Below, in pieces: positions 54,257-63,959 of a stretch of 64,000 nt of DNA. Source of the stretch: Marinobacter salarius. GTDB taxonomy: Bacteria > Pseudomonadota > Gammaproteobacteria > Pseudomonadales > Oleiphilaceae. The notes below the pieces were generated by a model. It was not told the origin of the DNA, did not search any database, and saw only the letters and a list, made by a program, of their open reading frames with translations. Numbering within the stretch: the stretch's first letter is position 1; each line of letters begins with the position of its first letter. The position numbers and the translations under genes are program-made. The stretch spans positions 186,001 to 250,000 of the forward strand of contig CP007152.1 of the NCBI GenBank assembly GCA_000831005.1, read 5' to 3'.

Positions 54257-55492
54257 ATGAAAGTACTGGTAGTTGGCCTGACCCCAGAATATTATTCGTC
54301 ATCAGTTCGCACGGCGGTGTCTGACTATCAGGCGTCGATGCGGTCAACTAATATGGGAGCGTCATTTATAACACGCTCTATTATTTCAATATTTGGTGCT
54401 GACTATCTTGACATAGCTTCAGAATTTGATGTGACTAAAATCAGGAACAACTATGATGTTTGTATAGTCTCACTTGCCAGCCATTTTGGTCCGAATCGAA
54501 ATGTTAGTCAGCTGGTAAAATTTTTAAAAAGTGTTGACCTTAGAACGGTTTTCCTGTCTGGAGGGCTAGACGCAGGCCAGGATGGAAGTAATAACGTTCA
54601 TGGGAGCGTAAGAGAACTACTAGAGCTGTGTTCCGTCGATAATAATTGGATTGGTGTTAGAGGTGCTGCGTCCGCACTCTACTTGCACCGCCAAGGGATA
54701 GAAAACGTCGTTCCAATTGGCTGCCCTACTATGTATTCGAACTTTGCGGGTGAAATCCTGCCGTCAGGAATTGAATCCCCAAGGGATATTGCAGTTCCAT
54801 TTCACTGGAGTATTGCGGTTAATTTATTAGATGAGCTCTGTGATCACAGGTTAATTGGGCAGGATGTTATGGATGAGGAGCTATTCTTAGAGAACAAAAG
54901 TGCCCGGCTAAGTAGAAATATCAGTGAGCATCTAGGTATTTCAAAAAATGAAGCTCAAAGCAAGTTAGAGTATGCAGTTTCGAGCGGTGGCTTTTTTCCT
55001 GAGTCGTACCAAGCTTGGTATCAAGAGATTGGGAACCAGAAGGCTCTTTTGTCCGGAAGGTTACATGCGGCGATATGCGGTCTTACACAGGGCGTGCCTA
55101 CGGTACTATCGTCTTGGGATATAAGAACTCGTGAAATTGTAGATTACTTCAAGATTCCGAGTGCATCTGGCGAGCAAATTCGAAAGGAAGGTTCCCTGTC
55201 TGCATTTATGAATGCAGACTTTGAAGGTTTCAATGAAAGACAGAACGTCTGTTGGGGGAGGTGGTCTGAATTCTTGAATCAGAATAACATTGCCAACAAT
55301 AGTAAAGTATATGATAGTTCGGTTGGGCCATTTTGGAATTTTAAAACAGAATTGCAAAATGATAACGAAATATTAAAAACCGCATCATATTTGAAGTCGG
55401 AGAATAAGTCTGGCCAATCGCGTCAAATTAATCGAGCTTTGAGAGTTTTAAAACGCGGCCTTAAATCAACTGTCAGAAAGACCCGATTGTAG
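54257..55492 (+). CDS. Polysaccharide pyruvyl transferase family protein
   Basis: A 411-residue GT-B-like protein. The motifs GVRGAASALYLHRQGIENV with VPIGCPTMYS and LLSGRLHAAICGLTQGVPTV match the polysaccharide pyruvyl transferase (CsaB/WcaK) family, which moves a pyruvyl ketal from PEP to sugar. ATG 54257 is preferred over the in-frame TTG at 54245. It would make the polymer more acidic. The N-terminal region is divergent, so substrate is unknown. It is in line with the other modifying enzymes. AT-rich. Confidence 0.85.
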   Translation: MKVLVVGLTPEYYSSSVRTAVSDYQASMRSTNMGASFITRSIISIFGADYLDIASEFDVTKIRNNYDVCIVSLASHFGPNRNVSQLVKFLKSVDLRTVFLSGGLDAGQDGSNNVHGSVRELLELCSVDNNWIGVRGAASALYLHRQGIENVVPIGCPTMYSNFAGEILPSGIESPRDIAVPFHWSIAVNLLDELCDHRLIGQDVMDEELFLENKSARLSRNISEHLGISKNEAQSKLEYAVSSGGFFPESYQAWYQEIGNQKALLSGRLHAAICGLTQGVPTVLSSWDIRTREIVDYFKIPSASGEQIRKEGSLSAFMNADFEGFNERQNVCWGRWSEFLNQNNIANNSKVYDSSVGPFWNFKTELQNDNEILKTASYLKSENKSGQSRQINRALRVLKRGLKSTVRKTRL

Positions 55493-55502
55493 TAGACTTT
55501 TT

Positions 55503-56468
55503 ATGTTATTTTATATCTCTAAATCTATATTATTCGTAGAAAAGTTGATAAATAAACTGTCTCGAATTTTCGGCGGTCCAGTACTTGCGCAACTAGAAGC
55601 TCTTCTGTATAGAAAGCCTAAAGATTTGCTGGCGCATCCTCCGATCTTTTTTCTCGGTGCTCCAAGGTCCGGTACCACACTGGCGATGCAAGTGATCACT
55701 GATGTGTTTGACGTCGGTTACCTAAGCAACTTCCATGGCAAATATTTTGGTGCTCCTGCTTTAGCAGAAATGGTTTTCCATCCCATTCACGATCGACCGA
55801 GATCTAGTTATCACTCCGTCCATGGAAGGACAGACAGGCCCTATGATCCATCAGAGTGTGGGCAGTGGTGGTATCGTTTTTTCAGGCGTCAGCCACGGTA
55901 TGTTGATCTAGGAGGCGTAAGTAATCGTAATATGGAGTGTTTCCGTGGATCCGTCGCATCATTGATAAGAGCATTTGGAAAGCCCGTTCTTTTTAAAAAC
56001 CCACATGCAGCTCTGCGTATTCAGCCAATCACTAAATACATTCCCGAATCACTTTTTATAATAATGGTAAGGGATGAACTGGACAATGCACATTCGCTAC
56101 TTGAGGTGAGAAAAAGAGTTTACGATGACTATGAAAAGTGGTGGTCTATGGAGCCACCTGCAGTCACGGAGCTTGAAAAACTACCAGCGCATCAACAAGT
56201 CGTAGAGCAGATACGGCATATTTACTCGACGATCGATAAAGATTTAGCTATCAGCGGTGTTGATCCTAAATGTTGTTTCAGACTGAGCTATGAAGAACTC
56301 TGTGTGAATCCCGAAAAAGAAATGAATAGGTTAGATGAGTTTTTTCAAGCGAATAGATGTAAAGTTGCGAGGCGATTTGCTCCTCCTGAACCATTTAGGC
56401 GGCGTGAAAAAGTACGTATTGATCCAGAGCTATTTGAAAGTTTGAAAAACTATGTTCGAAAATCGTGA
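55503..56468 (+). CDS. Sulfotransferase family protein
   Basis: A 321-residue protein with the PAPS 5'-phosphosulfate loop FFLGAPRSGTTLAMQ near residue 49 and the 3'-phosphate-binding region LFIIMVRDELDNAHSLLEVR, typical of P-loop sulfotransferases. Its acceptor is unknown but, given the locus, is probably a sugar of the repeat unit. PAP released here would be removed by CysQ, encoded at the head of the same locus. Its last bases overlap the next gene's start by 17. Confidence 0.87.
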   Translation: MLFYISKSILFVEKLINKLSRIFGGPVLAQLEALLYRKPKDLLAHPPIFFLGAPRSGTTLAMQVITDVFDVGYLSNFHGKYFGAPALAEMVFHPIHDRPRSSYHSVHGRTDRPYDPSECGQWWYRFFRRQPRYVDLGGVSNRNMECFRGSVASLIRAFGKPVLFKNPHAALRIQPITKYIPESLFIIMVRDELDNAHSLLEVRKRVYDDYEKWWSMEPPAVTELEKLPAHQQVVEQIRHIYSTIDKDLAISGVDPKCCFRLSYEELCVNPEKEMNRLDEFFQANRCKVARRFAPPEPFRRREKVRIDPELFESLKNYVRKS

Positions 56469-57623
56469 CACTGTTGAAGAGTTCTGGTCATTAAGCGATG
56501 TGGATACTGCACGTGAAAATGCCAGTGATACATCAGTTGAAAATTTCCTCTGTGCATTTGGAAAATTTCTTGGTGTTCATGAAAGTAGATTACAGGTAGC
56601 ACCAAGTGGAAAGGCTGCGCTAGAGGGGTTGTTGAAAGCTAGAAAGGATAGGCGACCTGTAGTAATGGTACCTGCTCTCAACTGTGTACGAGTGAAAGAG
56701 GCAATTGAAGCTGCAAATTGCGAGGTCCAAACATATGATTTCGAATTTCAGCCTGGAAGATTTAATTGGGATATAGTCTTAGATTCGATTACTGATCAGG
56801 TTGGCGTATTGATAGTGACCCATCTTTATGGTGTTCCAGTTGATCTGAGGAAAGCGCGTGACTTCTGCAATGCTAAGGGAATACTACTTATTGAAGACTG
56901 CGCTCAGACGTTGGGTGGTTATATAGATGGACGGCAAGTGGGAACCTGGGGGATGCCGCCATATTCAGTTTTAGCTATGACAAGCCAATTTCTCTAGGGT
57001 GGGGCGGTATAGCTATTATTAATTCTCAGGACATGTTTCAAGAAAATGGAAATGCTCCTCAGGCCTTACCAACTATAGATCCTTCATATGAATATGATTT
57101 GCTTATTAATTTTATGAAATCGATGAATTTACGTCGATCAAGAATAAATAAAACCAAGAAAGGTATGTCATCGATTTTTCGACGGGCTTATTACAGATTT
57201 AGTCGCGCGCCTACTTATGATGTGAGCACATCAATTGGTTCGATACGAGCCGAACTTGGCATCCTATGTCTCGAGAGATATCCTAAAATCCGTTCTATAC
57301 GGAATGCAAATGCTGAGATTTTTTCTTCGAAATGCTCGCTTGTTAGCTGGCCAGTTATGCAGCAAGATATCCAACCAGCTTGGTTGAAACAAAAAGTATT
57401 TGTCGGTGGACCTGCACAGCTAAATTCGATTTCAATTGCATTGTGTAAAAGGGGGATTCGAGCTGGTAATTTTAACTGGCCCGAATTGATCACCGGTAAT
57501 ACGCCTCAGTCGGCCCCAAACGCAAATCAGGTAACGAGTTGCTGGATGGATATACCTATTCACCAGAAAATGAAAGTTAGCGAAATTGAGAACATAATTT
57601 CGGTCATTAGGGAGCATTTGTGA
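56452..57623 (+). CDS. DegT/DnrJ/EryC1 family aminotransferase (frameshifted in this sequence)
   Basis: A PLP aminotransferase-fold protein of 390 residues when corrected. APSGKAALEGLL, VVMVPALNCVRVKEAIEAAN and LLIEDCAQTLGGYIDGRQVG are family motifs. The frame breaks near 56950 in a G run; with one G added it reads GTWGDAAIFSFSYDKPISLG, in which the lysine is the PLP site. It is a distant member with shortened C-terminal half. Whether it aminates a keto-sugar or serves in a different role is open. It overlaps the sulfotransferase gene. Confidence 0.83.
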
Positions 57624-57745
57624 GCAGGTTGGTTATAAGCGAAGAACGGGTTGCTAGGAATCGATTATTGGCATCATTGTATCGGATGCTTTATAGCGAA
57701 ACTCCCACCGCAGAGAAATATAGGAGGGGTGGTCCATGGATCTAA
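57620..57745 (+). CDS. Possible small overlapping ORF, 41 residues
   Basis: GTG 57620 overlaps the aminotransferase stop (GTGA), and the frame ends at 57745, ten bases inside the next gene. The product would begin MSRLVISEERVARNRLLASL and is rich in arginine. Tight overlap at both ends is typical of translational coupling, but there is no homology evidence and it may be chance. Confidence 0.3.
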   Translation: MSRLVISEERVARNRLLASLYRMLYSETPTAEKYRRGGPWI

Positions 57746-58716
57746 ATGTTTTGGATTCCAGCGACCGGTACCGAGCTCTGTGTTCAGAGTGTTTAACGAT
57801 TCCCCTGTTTTCTCAGGCATGGTGGCTTGATGCAGTTGCCGGCCCACAGAATTGGAGTGCCGTGTTAGCACTGAAAAATGATGAGATCGTCGGCTCGCTT
57901 CCTTATGTTTGGTCTAAGTTCTGGGGTAAAAAATTACTAACTCAACCACGATTGACTCAGACCCTTGGTCCCTGGGTGCGCCCGAGTAACGCCAAATATG
58001 CCAATGCACTGGCGATGGAGAAAGATATTCTCGGTGCTCTCGCCGACGGGTTACCGCCGTTCGACTGGTATCGACAGAGCTGGGATAGTGCGCGTTCGAA
58101 CTGGTTGCCCTTTCATTGGCGTGGATATAAGCAGAGTACGCGGTACACCTATGTTTTGCCCGACATCTCAAATAGTGAGGAGCTTTGGTCTGGGTTGCAG
58201 AGGGATATTCGCGGGAATATTCGAAAAGCCGAAACAAGGTTCGGGGTTCGCACTCGAATTAGTGAAGATATTGGGGAACTCATTCCAGTATTGCGCAAGA
58301 CCTTTGAACGACAGGGTAAACCACTTCCGTATTCCGAGCAGTTTCTTCACAGCCTTGATCAGTCTGCCGCCGCAGTAAATAAAAGAGCGATTATCTTAGG
58401 CGAGGATGCAGAGGGAAAGCTTCATGCCGGAACTTACATTGTTTGGGAGGGCGACACTGCGTATCAATTGCTGAATGGATATGATCCCGACCTTCGACAA
58501 AGCGGTGCAGGTAGTCTTTGTGTCTGGTCGGCGATTCAAGAAGCATCAAAGTACGCAATACGTTATGACTTTGAAGGTTCCATGTTAGAGCCTGTTGAGC
58601 GCTTCTTTAGGGCATTTGGCGCTATGCAGGTACCTTACTTTAGCGTAGAGCGCACAGATTCTAGATTTCTCCAGGCCGGGTTTTGTATGCGCGAGATTCT
58701 TCGCAAAGCGCCGTAA
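57736..58716 (+). CDS. FemAB/GNAT-type acyltransferase
   Basis: A 326-residue protein with the PF13480-like GNAT fold of FemAB relatives. The N-terminus (LCSECLTIPLFSQAWWLDAV, then NDEIVGSLPYVWSKFWGKK) and C-terminal half (GKLHAGTYIVWEGDTAYQLL and GSLCVWSAIQEASKYAIRYD) match the family. Such proteins add aminoacyl or acyl groups; in polysaccharide loci they may decorate amino sugars. It has an AGGAGGGG ribosome site. Substrate is unknown. Confidence 0.83.
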   Translation: MDLNVLDSSDRYRALCSECLTIPLFSQAWWLDAVAGPQNWSAVLALKNDEIVGSLPYVWSKFWGKKLLTQPRLTQTLGPWVRPSNAKYANALAMEKDILGALADGLPPFDWYRQSWDSARSNWLPFHWRGYKQSTRYTYVLPDISNSEELWSGLQRDIRGNIRKAETRFGVRTRISEDIGELIPVLRKTFERQGKPLPYSEQFLHSLDQSAAAVNKRAIILGEDAEGKLHAGTYIVWEGDTAYQLLNGYDPDLRQSGAGSLCVWSAIQEASKYAIRYDFEGSMLEPVERFFRAFGAMQVPYFSVERTDSRFLQAGFCMREILRKAP

Positions 58717-58852
58717 ATCCAATGTTGGTCCTTAGTGCATAATCAAATTCAATGGTTCAGGTTTCTACGTCGTCTGTGAAAACTAAGCATTTCAATTGGA
58801 CTCCGATGCCCCACAAGAGTAAGCATTCAAAGCAGCGTAGGTTAGTCTACTA

Positions 58853-60202
58853 ATGTATACGGAAAACGCACTCCTTTGGTTAGAGACATTATTTTTCGAG
58901 CGCTTTGGTGCCCAATTTTCTCTAAAAGAGGCAGAAGATTCATTGGTTTTAAATATGCCAGAACGTTTGGGGCGAGTAATTTTTGATCGACTTGAGCCGA
59001 TGTTTCATCAGTCTAGTTCAGGTTTTCCAGTTGATCACTGGGATGCAGAATCCGAGGGCTTTGTTGTATGCATTGATTCGAAGATTCCTGCACCAGGCAG
59101 TCATAAGCTCTCTTTGCCGCTAGTAGACTATTCCCATAGGGAAGCAAGGGTTCACTTTGACATAATTGGCCTGACCTACTGGATGCTCACCCGCAAAGAA
59201 GAAATAGGGAGAAAAGATCTCGACAACCACTACCGTTTCCCGGCGACCTCATCCCACGCCTTCCAGCATGACTATCTCGAGCGTCCAATAGTTGATGAAT
59301 GGCTAAATATACTGGGACAGATCATTCAGCGTGTGTGGCCACAACTCGAACTCAAAAAGCATAACTTTGAGGTGAAGGTTTCCCATGATGTAGATAGCCC
59401 GGCCCGGTATGCATTTCAGAAGCCACGGCGCCTGCTTCGTACTGTAGGTGGCGATATAATTGTCAGAAAGGATCTCAGGTCCGCTCTGATGGGATCTTGG
59501 ATGTGGTTGAACAGCCGGCGGGAAATCCATCCATGTGACCCAGTCAACACTTTCGACTGGCTAATGAGGCAGTCCGAAAAGAATGGACTCACCAGTGCCT
59601 TCTATTTCATCTGTGGCCGCACAGAAACTGCTAAAGATGCACAGTACGACCCTGAAATGCCTCAAATACGGGCTCTGATGAGGCAGATTCACTCACGTGG
59701 ACATGAGATTGGGCTCCATCCCAGTTACAACACCTTCAATTGCCCTGATGAAATCCGAAAGGAGGCACAGAGGTTGAAAAGAGTCTGTGACGAAGAAGGT
59801 ATCGATCAACGTGTATGGGGGGGGCGCATGCATTTTTTACGCTGGGATCAGGCTATAACACCTAAAGCTTGGGCTGACGCTGGATTGTCTTACGACAGTA
59901 CACTTAGCTATGCGGACCGACCTGGCTTTCGCTGTGGAACCTGCTTTGAGTATCCCGCGTTTGACGTCACAACCGACCAAGCTCTTCCTTTGCGAATTCG
60001 CCCATTAGTGGCAATGGATTGCACCGTGATTGCGGAACGATATCTTGGGCTGGGTTCAACAGAAGCAGCATTTCTCAAATTCAATGAACTTAAGAACAAA
60101 TGCAGGGCGGTGGGTGGGCTATTCACCCTTTTGTGGCACAACTCCTTTTTCAACACAACGGAAGATTTCAATATCTATCGCCGTTTGATAAGTAACAATT
60201 GA
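58853..60202 (+). CDS. Polysaccharide deacetylase-like protein
   Basis: A 449-residue protein with a long N-terminal region of unknown type (residues 1-170) and a C-terminal NodB-type deacetylase domain. The metal aspartate lies in VKVSHDVDSPARYAF, and the metal histidines in RGHEIGLHPSYNT. WGGRMHFLRWD and a late LLWHNSFF are also family-like. It may remove acetyl groups from the surface polymer, or be inactive or differently specific. It starts 136 bases after the FemAB-like gene; that gap holds nothing clear. Confidence 0.85.
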   Translation: MYTENALLWLETLFFERFGAQFSLKEAEDSLVLNMPERLGRVIFDRLEPMFHQSSSGFPVDHWDAESEGFVVCIDSKIPAPGSHKLSLPLVDYSHREARVHFDIIGLTYWMLTRKEEIGRKDLDNHYRFPATSSHAFQHDYLERPIVDEWLNILGQIIQRVWPQLELKKHNFEVKVSHDVDSPARYAFQKPRRLLRTVGGDIIVRKDLRSALMGSWMWLNSRREIHPCDPVNTFDWLMRQSEKNGLTSAFYFICGRTETAKDAQYDPEMPQIRALMRQIHSRGHEIGLHPSYNTFNCPDEIRKEAQRLKRVCDEEGIDQRVWGGRMHFLRWDQAITPKAWADAGLSYDSTLSYADRPGFRCGTCFEYPAFDVTTDQALPLRIRPLVAMDCTVIAERYLGLGSTEAAFLKFNELKNKCRAVGGLFTLLWHNSFFNTTEDFNIYRRLISNN

Positions 60203-60219
60203 TGAGGAATAAAGGTCCT

Positions 60220-61288
60220 ATGAAAGTAATGACCATTATCGGCGCTCGCCTCAGTTTATAAAAGCTGCAGTTGTGTCCCGTGCTTTCAGTGAGCATTGTC
60301 CAGGCGTGCATGAAACCATAGTACACACAGGTCAGCACTACGATTCCAATATGTCCGATGTCTTTTTTGAAGAGTTGAATATTCCCAAGCCCGATTACAA
60401 CTTAGGTGTTGGCGGGGGTACACACGGGCAAAATACCGGGCGTATGATCGAAAAGCTAGAAGGTTTGATGAACGAAGTCAAGCCCGACTGGGTGCTCGTA
60501 TATGGAGATACCGACAGCACCCTTGCAGGTGCTTTAGCAGCCTCGAAGTTGCATATACGGGTGGCACACGTGGAAGCAGGTTTGCGTAGCTTCAACCGGA
60601 AGATGCCTGAAGAAATAAATCGTGTGTTGACTGACCATATCGCAGATCTGCTATTTGCTCCCACAGAAAGCGGACGGCAGAACCTGATAAATGAAGGTAT
60701 CCCAGTAGAGAAAATCAAACTTGTCGGCGATGTAATGTATGATGCCTCTCTCTTTTACAAGGAAAAGGCAAGAAAGCCAGTTTTACCAGAAGAGCTTACT
60801 ATTCAAGGCAACGATTTCGTACTTTGTACGATTCACCGAGCTGAGAATACTGACAATGCGGAAACGCTAAGAAACATACTTACGGGACTTGGTTGTAGCG
60901 GCGAAATTATAATTCTACCTATCCACCCGAGGACAAGAGCTAAGTTGGCATATGTGAATGCTCCTTTGCCAGCTAATATATATTTGATTGAGCCTGTTGG
61001 CTATCTTGAGATGGTTTGGTTAGAAGCGAACTGTAGGGTAGTAGCAACGGATTCAGGTGGCGTCCAAAAAGAAGCTACTTTCATAAGAAGCCGTGTATTA
61101 CCATGCGTGCCGAAACAGAGTGGGTTGAATTGGTTGATATAAAGGCTAATAAATTGGTGGGAAGCGAACCTAAAGAGATAGCAAAGGCGATATTGAAAAG
61201 TGGTAGTTTTGAATCTAAGGATCATCTCTATGGTAGTGGCTCATCTGGAAGTGAAATATGTAGGCTCTTATCAAGCTCTATTTCATAG
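60220..61288 (+). CDS. wbpI: UDP-N-acetylglucosamine 2-epimerase family protein, probable WbpI (two frameshifts in this sequence)
   Basis: A WecB/WbpI-type epimerase of 356 residues when corrected. In the WbpA-B-E-D-I pathway WbpI turns UDP-GlcNAc3NAcA into UDP-ManNAc3NAcA. Motifs are TIIGARPQFIKAAVVSRAF, GQHYDSNMSDVFF, YGDTDSTLAGALAASKL and HVEAGLRSFNRKMPEE, ending with the TDSGGVQKEAYFHKKPC region. Breaks near 60250 and 61075 are each explained by one missing C. The other pathway genes wbpBDE lie at 49.5-52.1 kb; wbpA is not in the window. A WecB role, making UDP-ManNAc, is the alternative. Confidence 0.87.
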
Positions 61289-61690
61289 TGGTCGGTATTA
61301 GCTCCAATTAGCAGGCAAGATTTCAACAACTGCTGTGAGTATGTTTGTGTTATCCTGAAAAATCTAAAACTGAGGATTTAAGACTCGGTGCCTCAATTTA
61401 CAATCACGAAAAATCTTGTTCCTTAAGTATCTTTACAAGACAGAGTTGGATTTCCGTTCTATAGTTAGCTGGACAGCACCTGTCGGGTGCTTGGCCCAGC
61501 AGGGGAAAGTCGTTCCCTTTTGAACGGTGGGCTATATAGTCAATGCGTCAATACTGATATCGACAGCTCCAATATATTGATATAAAATTTTAGGTAATTA
61601 GATATAAAATTAGCTTGACTGTAATCTGACAAATAATATATTTAGATCGAAAAATTCTTTTAATGGAATATAAATGAGTGAAATAAAAAA
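61289..61690. other. AT-rich intergenic region between wbpI and glycosyltransferase gene
   Basis: A 402-base non-coding stretch, unusual inside an otherwise tight cluster. It holds the GC-rich structured element at 61475-61532, which stands out from its AT-rich surroundings. The last 130 bases before the next gene are extremely AT-rich and could carry a promoter. I see no protein gene. Confidence 0.6.
61475..61532 (+). ncRNA. Candidate structured RNA element
   Basis: Three nested or adjacent stems are visible. Stem 1 is AGCACC/GGTGCT (61475-61480 with 61486-61491). Stem 2 closes the rest: GCCCA/TGGGC (61494-61498 with 61528-61532). Stem 3 inside it is GGGAA/TTCCC (61503-61507 with 61513-61517). 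The compact GC-rich fold in AT-rich DNA suggests a leader RNA or cis-regulatory element for the downstream genes. I do not recognise a known class, and orientation is not proven. Confidence 0.35.
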
Positions 61691-62665
61691 ATGATTTACC
61701 ACGTTGTAAGTGATAGGGCCGTCAAAGGAGCTAGAGTTTACGCCCAATCCTCCTATGCTGAATGTGAGTTTTTTATTGCAGACGTTCTTACTTTGCCTTG
61801 GTCACTGTTTAAAGTTCTAGTCAGCGAGAAGAAAAAAACAGTCGTATTTCACGAACAATATTCGTTAGCTTCTCTCTTGATATCATATGTATTAACAAAA
61901 ATTTTCCGAAGAAAGCATAATCTAATATATGACATGCATGACATAGCAAGTCTTGAACCTTATCCAAAAATGAGAACAAAAATCCTTATATCGTTCTACA
62001 AAGCGCTAGAATACACCTCTCTAAGAATCCTAAAAATACCTGTTATAACAGTAAGCAAGCATCTGTCATCTCACATATCAAAGGAGTATAAGGTACTTGC
62101 TCCCGTGGTTTATAGTGTACCTCCGAGCGTACTCGCGTGTGAAACCTCGCGTGATAAACGTTTTCAGGATATGAGACGAGTTTTATACTTCGGTTTGATT
62201 GAGCCAACAAGGTTAGACGTTTCTCTTCTTGAGAAAATTGTTAATAAGGGGTTTAAAGTCGACTTGTATGGAATATTCTCAAGCAACAGTGACGCATCTT
62301 ACAAAGAAGCTATAAATTCGCTCGTAAGTAAAAGTGGAGGTGATTTTAGAGGAAGATATTCGCCATCGGATTTAAGTTTTATAAAGAATTATGCGGGTGT
62401 TCTGATGCTTTATGACACAAGCTCAGAAAATGTTAAGGGGTGTCTTCCAAACAAACTTTTTCAGTCTATGGTAATGGGGGTTCCCTGTGTCGTATCTTCA
62501 GGTATGGTTGAAGCACGAAATTTGTTCCAAAAATATAATGCAGTAGTTACTGACGTCGAGTCGTTATCCGAAAGTAGTCGAATTGATTGGGTTGGTGTTA
62601 ATAAAGAAATAATATGCCTCCGCGAGGAAAGTAGATTAAATTTTAAGAAGACGGCGCAAATTTGA
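61691..62665 (+). CDS. Glycosyltransferase (GT-B, GT4-like)
   Basis: A 324-residue GT-B type protein. The N-terminal half carries LIYDMHDIASLEPYP and VITVSKHLSSHI, typical of the acceptor domain of GT4-like enzymes. The C-terminal half shows RVLYFGLIEPTRLD, FRGRYSPSDLSFIKNYAGV and GCLPNKLFQSMVMGVPCVVS, the nucleotide-sugar-binding region. It probably adds one sugar to the lipid-linked repeat unit. The gene is strongly AT-rich. Confidence 0.87.
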   Translation: MIYHVVSDRAVKGARVYAQSSYAECEFFIADVLTLPWSLFKVLVSEKKKTVVFHEQYSLASLLISYVLTKIFRRKHNLIYDMHDIASLEPYPKMRTKILISFYKALEYTSLRILKIPVITVSKHLSSHISKEYKVLAPVVYSVPPSVLACETSRDKRFQDMRRVLYFGLIEPTRLDVSLLEKIVNKGFKVDLYGIFSSNSDASYKEAINSLVSKSGGDFRGRYSPSDLSFIKNYAGVLMLYDTSSENVKGCLPNKLFQSMVMGVPCVVSSGMVEARNLFQKYNAVVTDVESLSESSRIDWVGVNKEIICLREESRLNFKKTAQI

Positions 62666-62728
62666 TGAATGATATATTGTTTCAGAGAGTGTCTCGTTTA
62701 GTATCTGCTTTTATAATTTTCGTCGCCG

Positions 62729-63928
62729 ATGAAAATTAGATTAAGCTCAGTTTTTCCTTGGCTGGTGGTAATTGTGATTTTTTTTAGGCCACACCCGCCA
62801 TTTCTCGGAAATGTGATGAGCACCTATTTTGGCGACGTCCTTCTTTTTTTGTTGATCGCAGCTAGTTTTATTTATAGAAAAACAATTTCAAATCTGGAAG
62901 CTTTCGCTTTGCTAGGAGCGTTTTTAATTGCTTTTTCGTCTTTTCTTGTTATAACTTTTTCAGGATCTTATAATTTACTTCCGGAAGTTGTGAAGATTGT
63001 GTTTTATGGCTTTTCAGTTGCTTTTGTTGTAAATTGCAGACTCTTCGAAAGTATATCTTCAGAGTTAGCGTTATCCGTAATTGTTCTTGGTCTTTTTCTG
63101 GTTGCACTAGTTCAGTACTACAATGTTCCTTGGTTTGGTGAAGTTGTTAGGTTAATTTGGGGTGAAGCGAAATTACGATCTGCCGAGTCCACTGACCCTC
63201 GGGTCTATTCATCTTTGTTTAATGCAAACTGGTTTGGCGTAGTCGTTGCCGGGCTTGCTCTTCTTATTGTTGATCATTTTTTCATTACAAAAAGAATACT
63301 GCTCTCATCAATATTGTTCAGTGCCTGTATGTTGATGATTATGCTTTCTGGTTCAAGAACCGCTCTGATTGCATTTCTAGTTAGTTTTGCTTTCATTGTT
63401 ATTGTCAGAATGAGATCCTTAGGCAATCTTGCGTTGATTTTATGTATGTTGGTGTTGGTTTTAGTGGTGGGAGTTTATATAAATAAAAGTTATGAAGTGA
63501 GTAACCGGTTTTTAGACGCTTCTGAATCTTTAGCTCAAAATGATGTTTCTGATATTAGGTCTTTGGGTGATAGGTTTAGTTCGTGGGAGAAGGGGCTAGA
63601 AATAATTGAGATCAATCCGATGCTCGGTGATGGGTCGCTTTTAGATGGATTCGTTGTGCATAATAGTTATATTTATGTTTTCGCTGGTTTTGGGATCCCT
63701 TTGGGCTGCGCTATGCTGCTGTTGATGTTTTTTATATTTTTTGTTGCTAGCAAATCCTATACTTCGAATGCCAGTAAAGGAGTCGTTTTCATTTCCGCCC
63801 TACCGCTGGCTATCGCTAGTTTTGCTGGCGAGTTTCTTGTTAGTACTCAGGTTTTTCTCTCGTACCTTGTCATAGTGTGTCTGTCAAGTAATATAAGTAG
63901 AGATAGGCACAGGCCGGAATTAAACTAA
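62729..63928 (+). CDS. wzy: O-antigen polymerase/ligase-like protein, probable Wzy
   Basis: A 399-residue polytopic membrane protein with about ten to twelve hydrophobic segments. LMIMLSGSRTALIAFLVSF and a large loop with SLGDRFSSWEKGLEIIEINP, GDGSLLDGFVVHNSYIYVFA match Wzy_C-type proteins, the HNSYI motif being typical. In a Wzx/Wzz locus it most likely polymerises repeat units. A ligase role is possible but less likely. A 24-codon frame between 62665 and 62739 is not counted as a gene. AT-rich. Confidence 0.83.
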   Translation: MKIRLSSVFPWLVVIVIFFRPHPPFLGNVMSTYFGDVLLFLLIAASFIYRKTISNLEAFALLGAFLIAFSSFLVITFSGSYNLLPEVVKIVFYGFSVAFVVNCRLFESISSELALSVIVLGLFLVALVQYYNVPWFGEVVRLIWGEAKLRSAESTDPRVYSSLFNANWFGVVVAGLALLIVDHFFITKRILLSSILFSACMLMIMLSGSRTALIAFLVSFAFIVIVRMRSLGNLALILCMLVLVLVVGVYINKSYEVSNRFLDASESLAQNDVSDIRSLGDRFSSWEKGLEIIEINPMLGDGSLLDGFVVHNSYIYVFAGFGIPLGCAMLLLMFFIFFVASKSYTSNASKGVVFISALPLAIASFAGEFLVSTQVFLSYLVIVCLSSNISRDRHRPELN

Positions 63929-63959
63929 TTAATTCCATTATTTTGAATGTAAGTATTTT

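Noticed and set aside
62665..62739. 24-codon frame between the glycosyltransferase and the Wzy-like gene
   Set aside because: It overlaps both neighbours, but it is too short to support and has no clear ribosome site; it may be chance.
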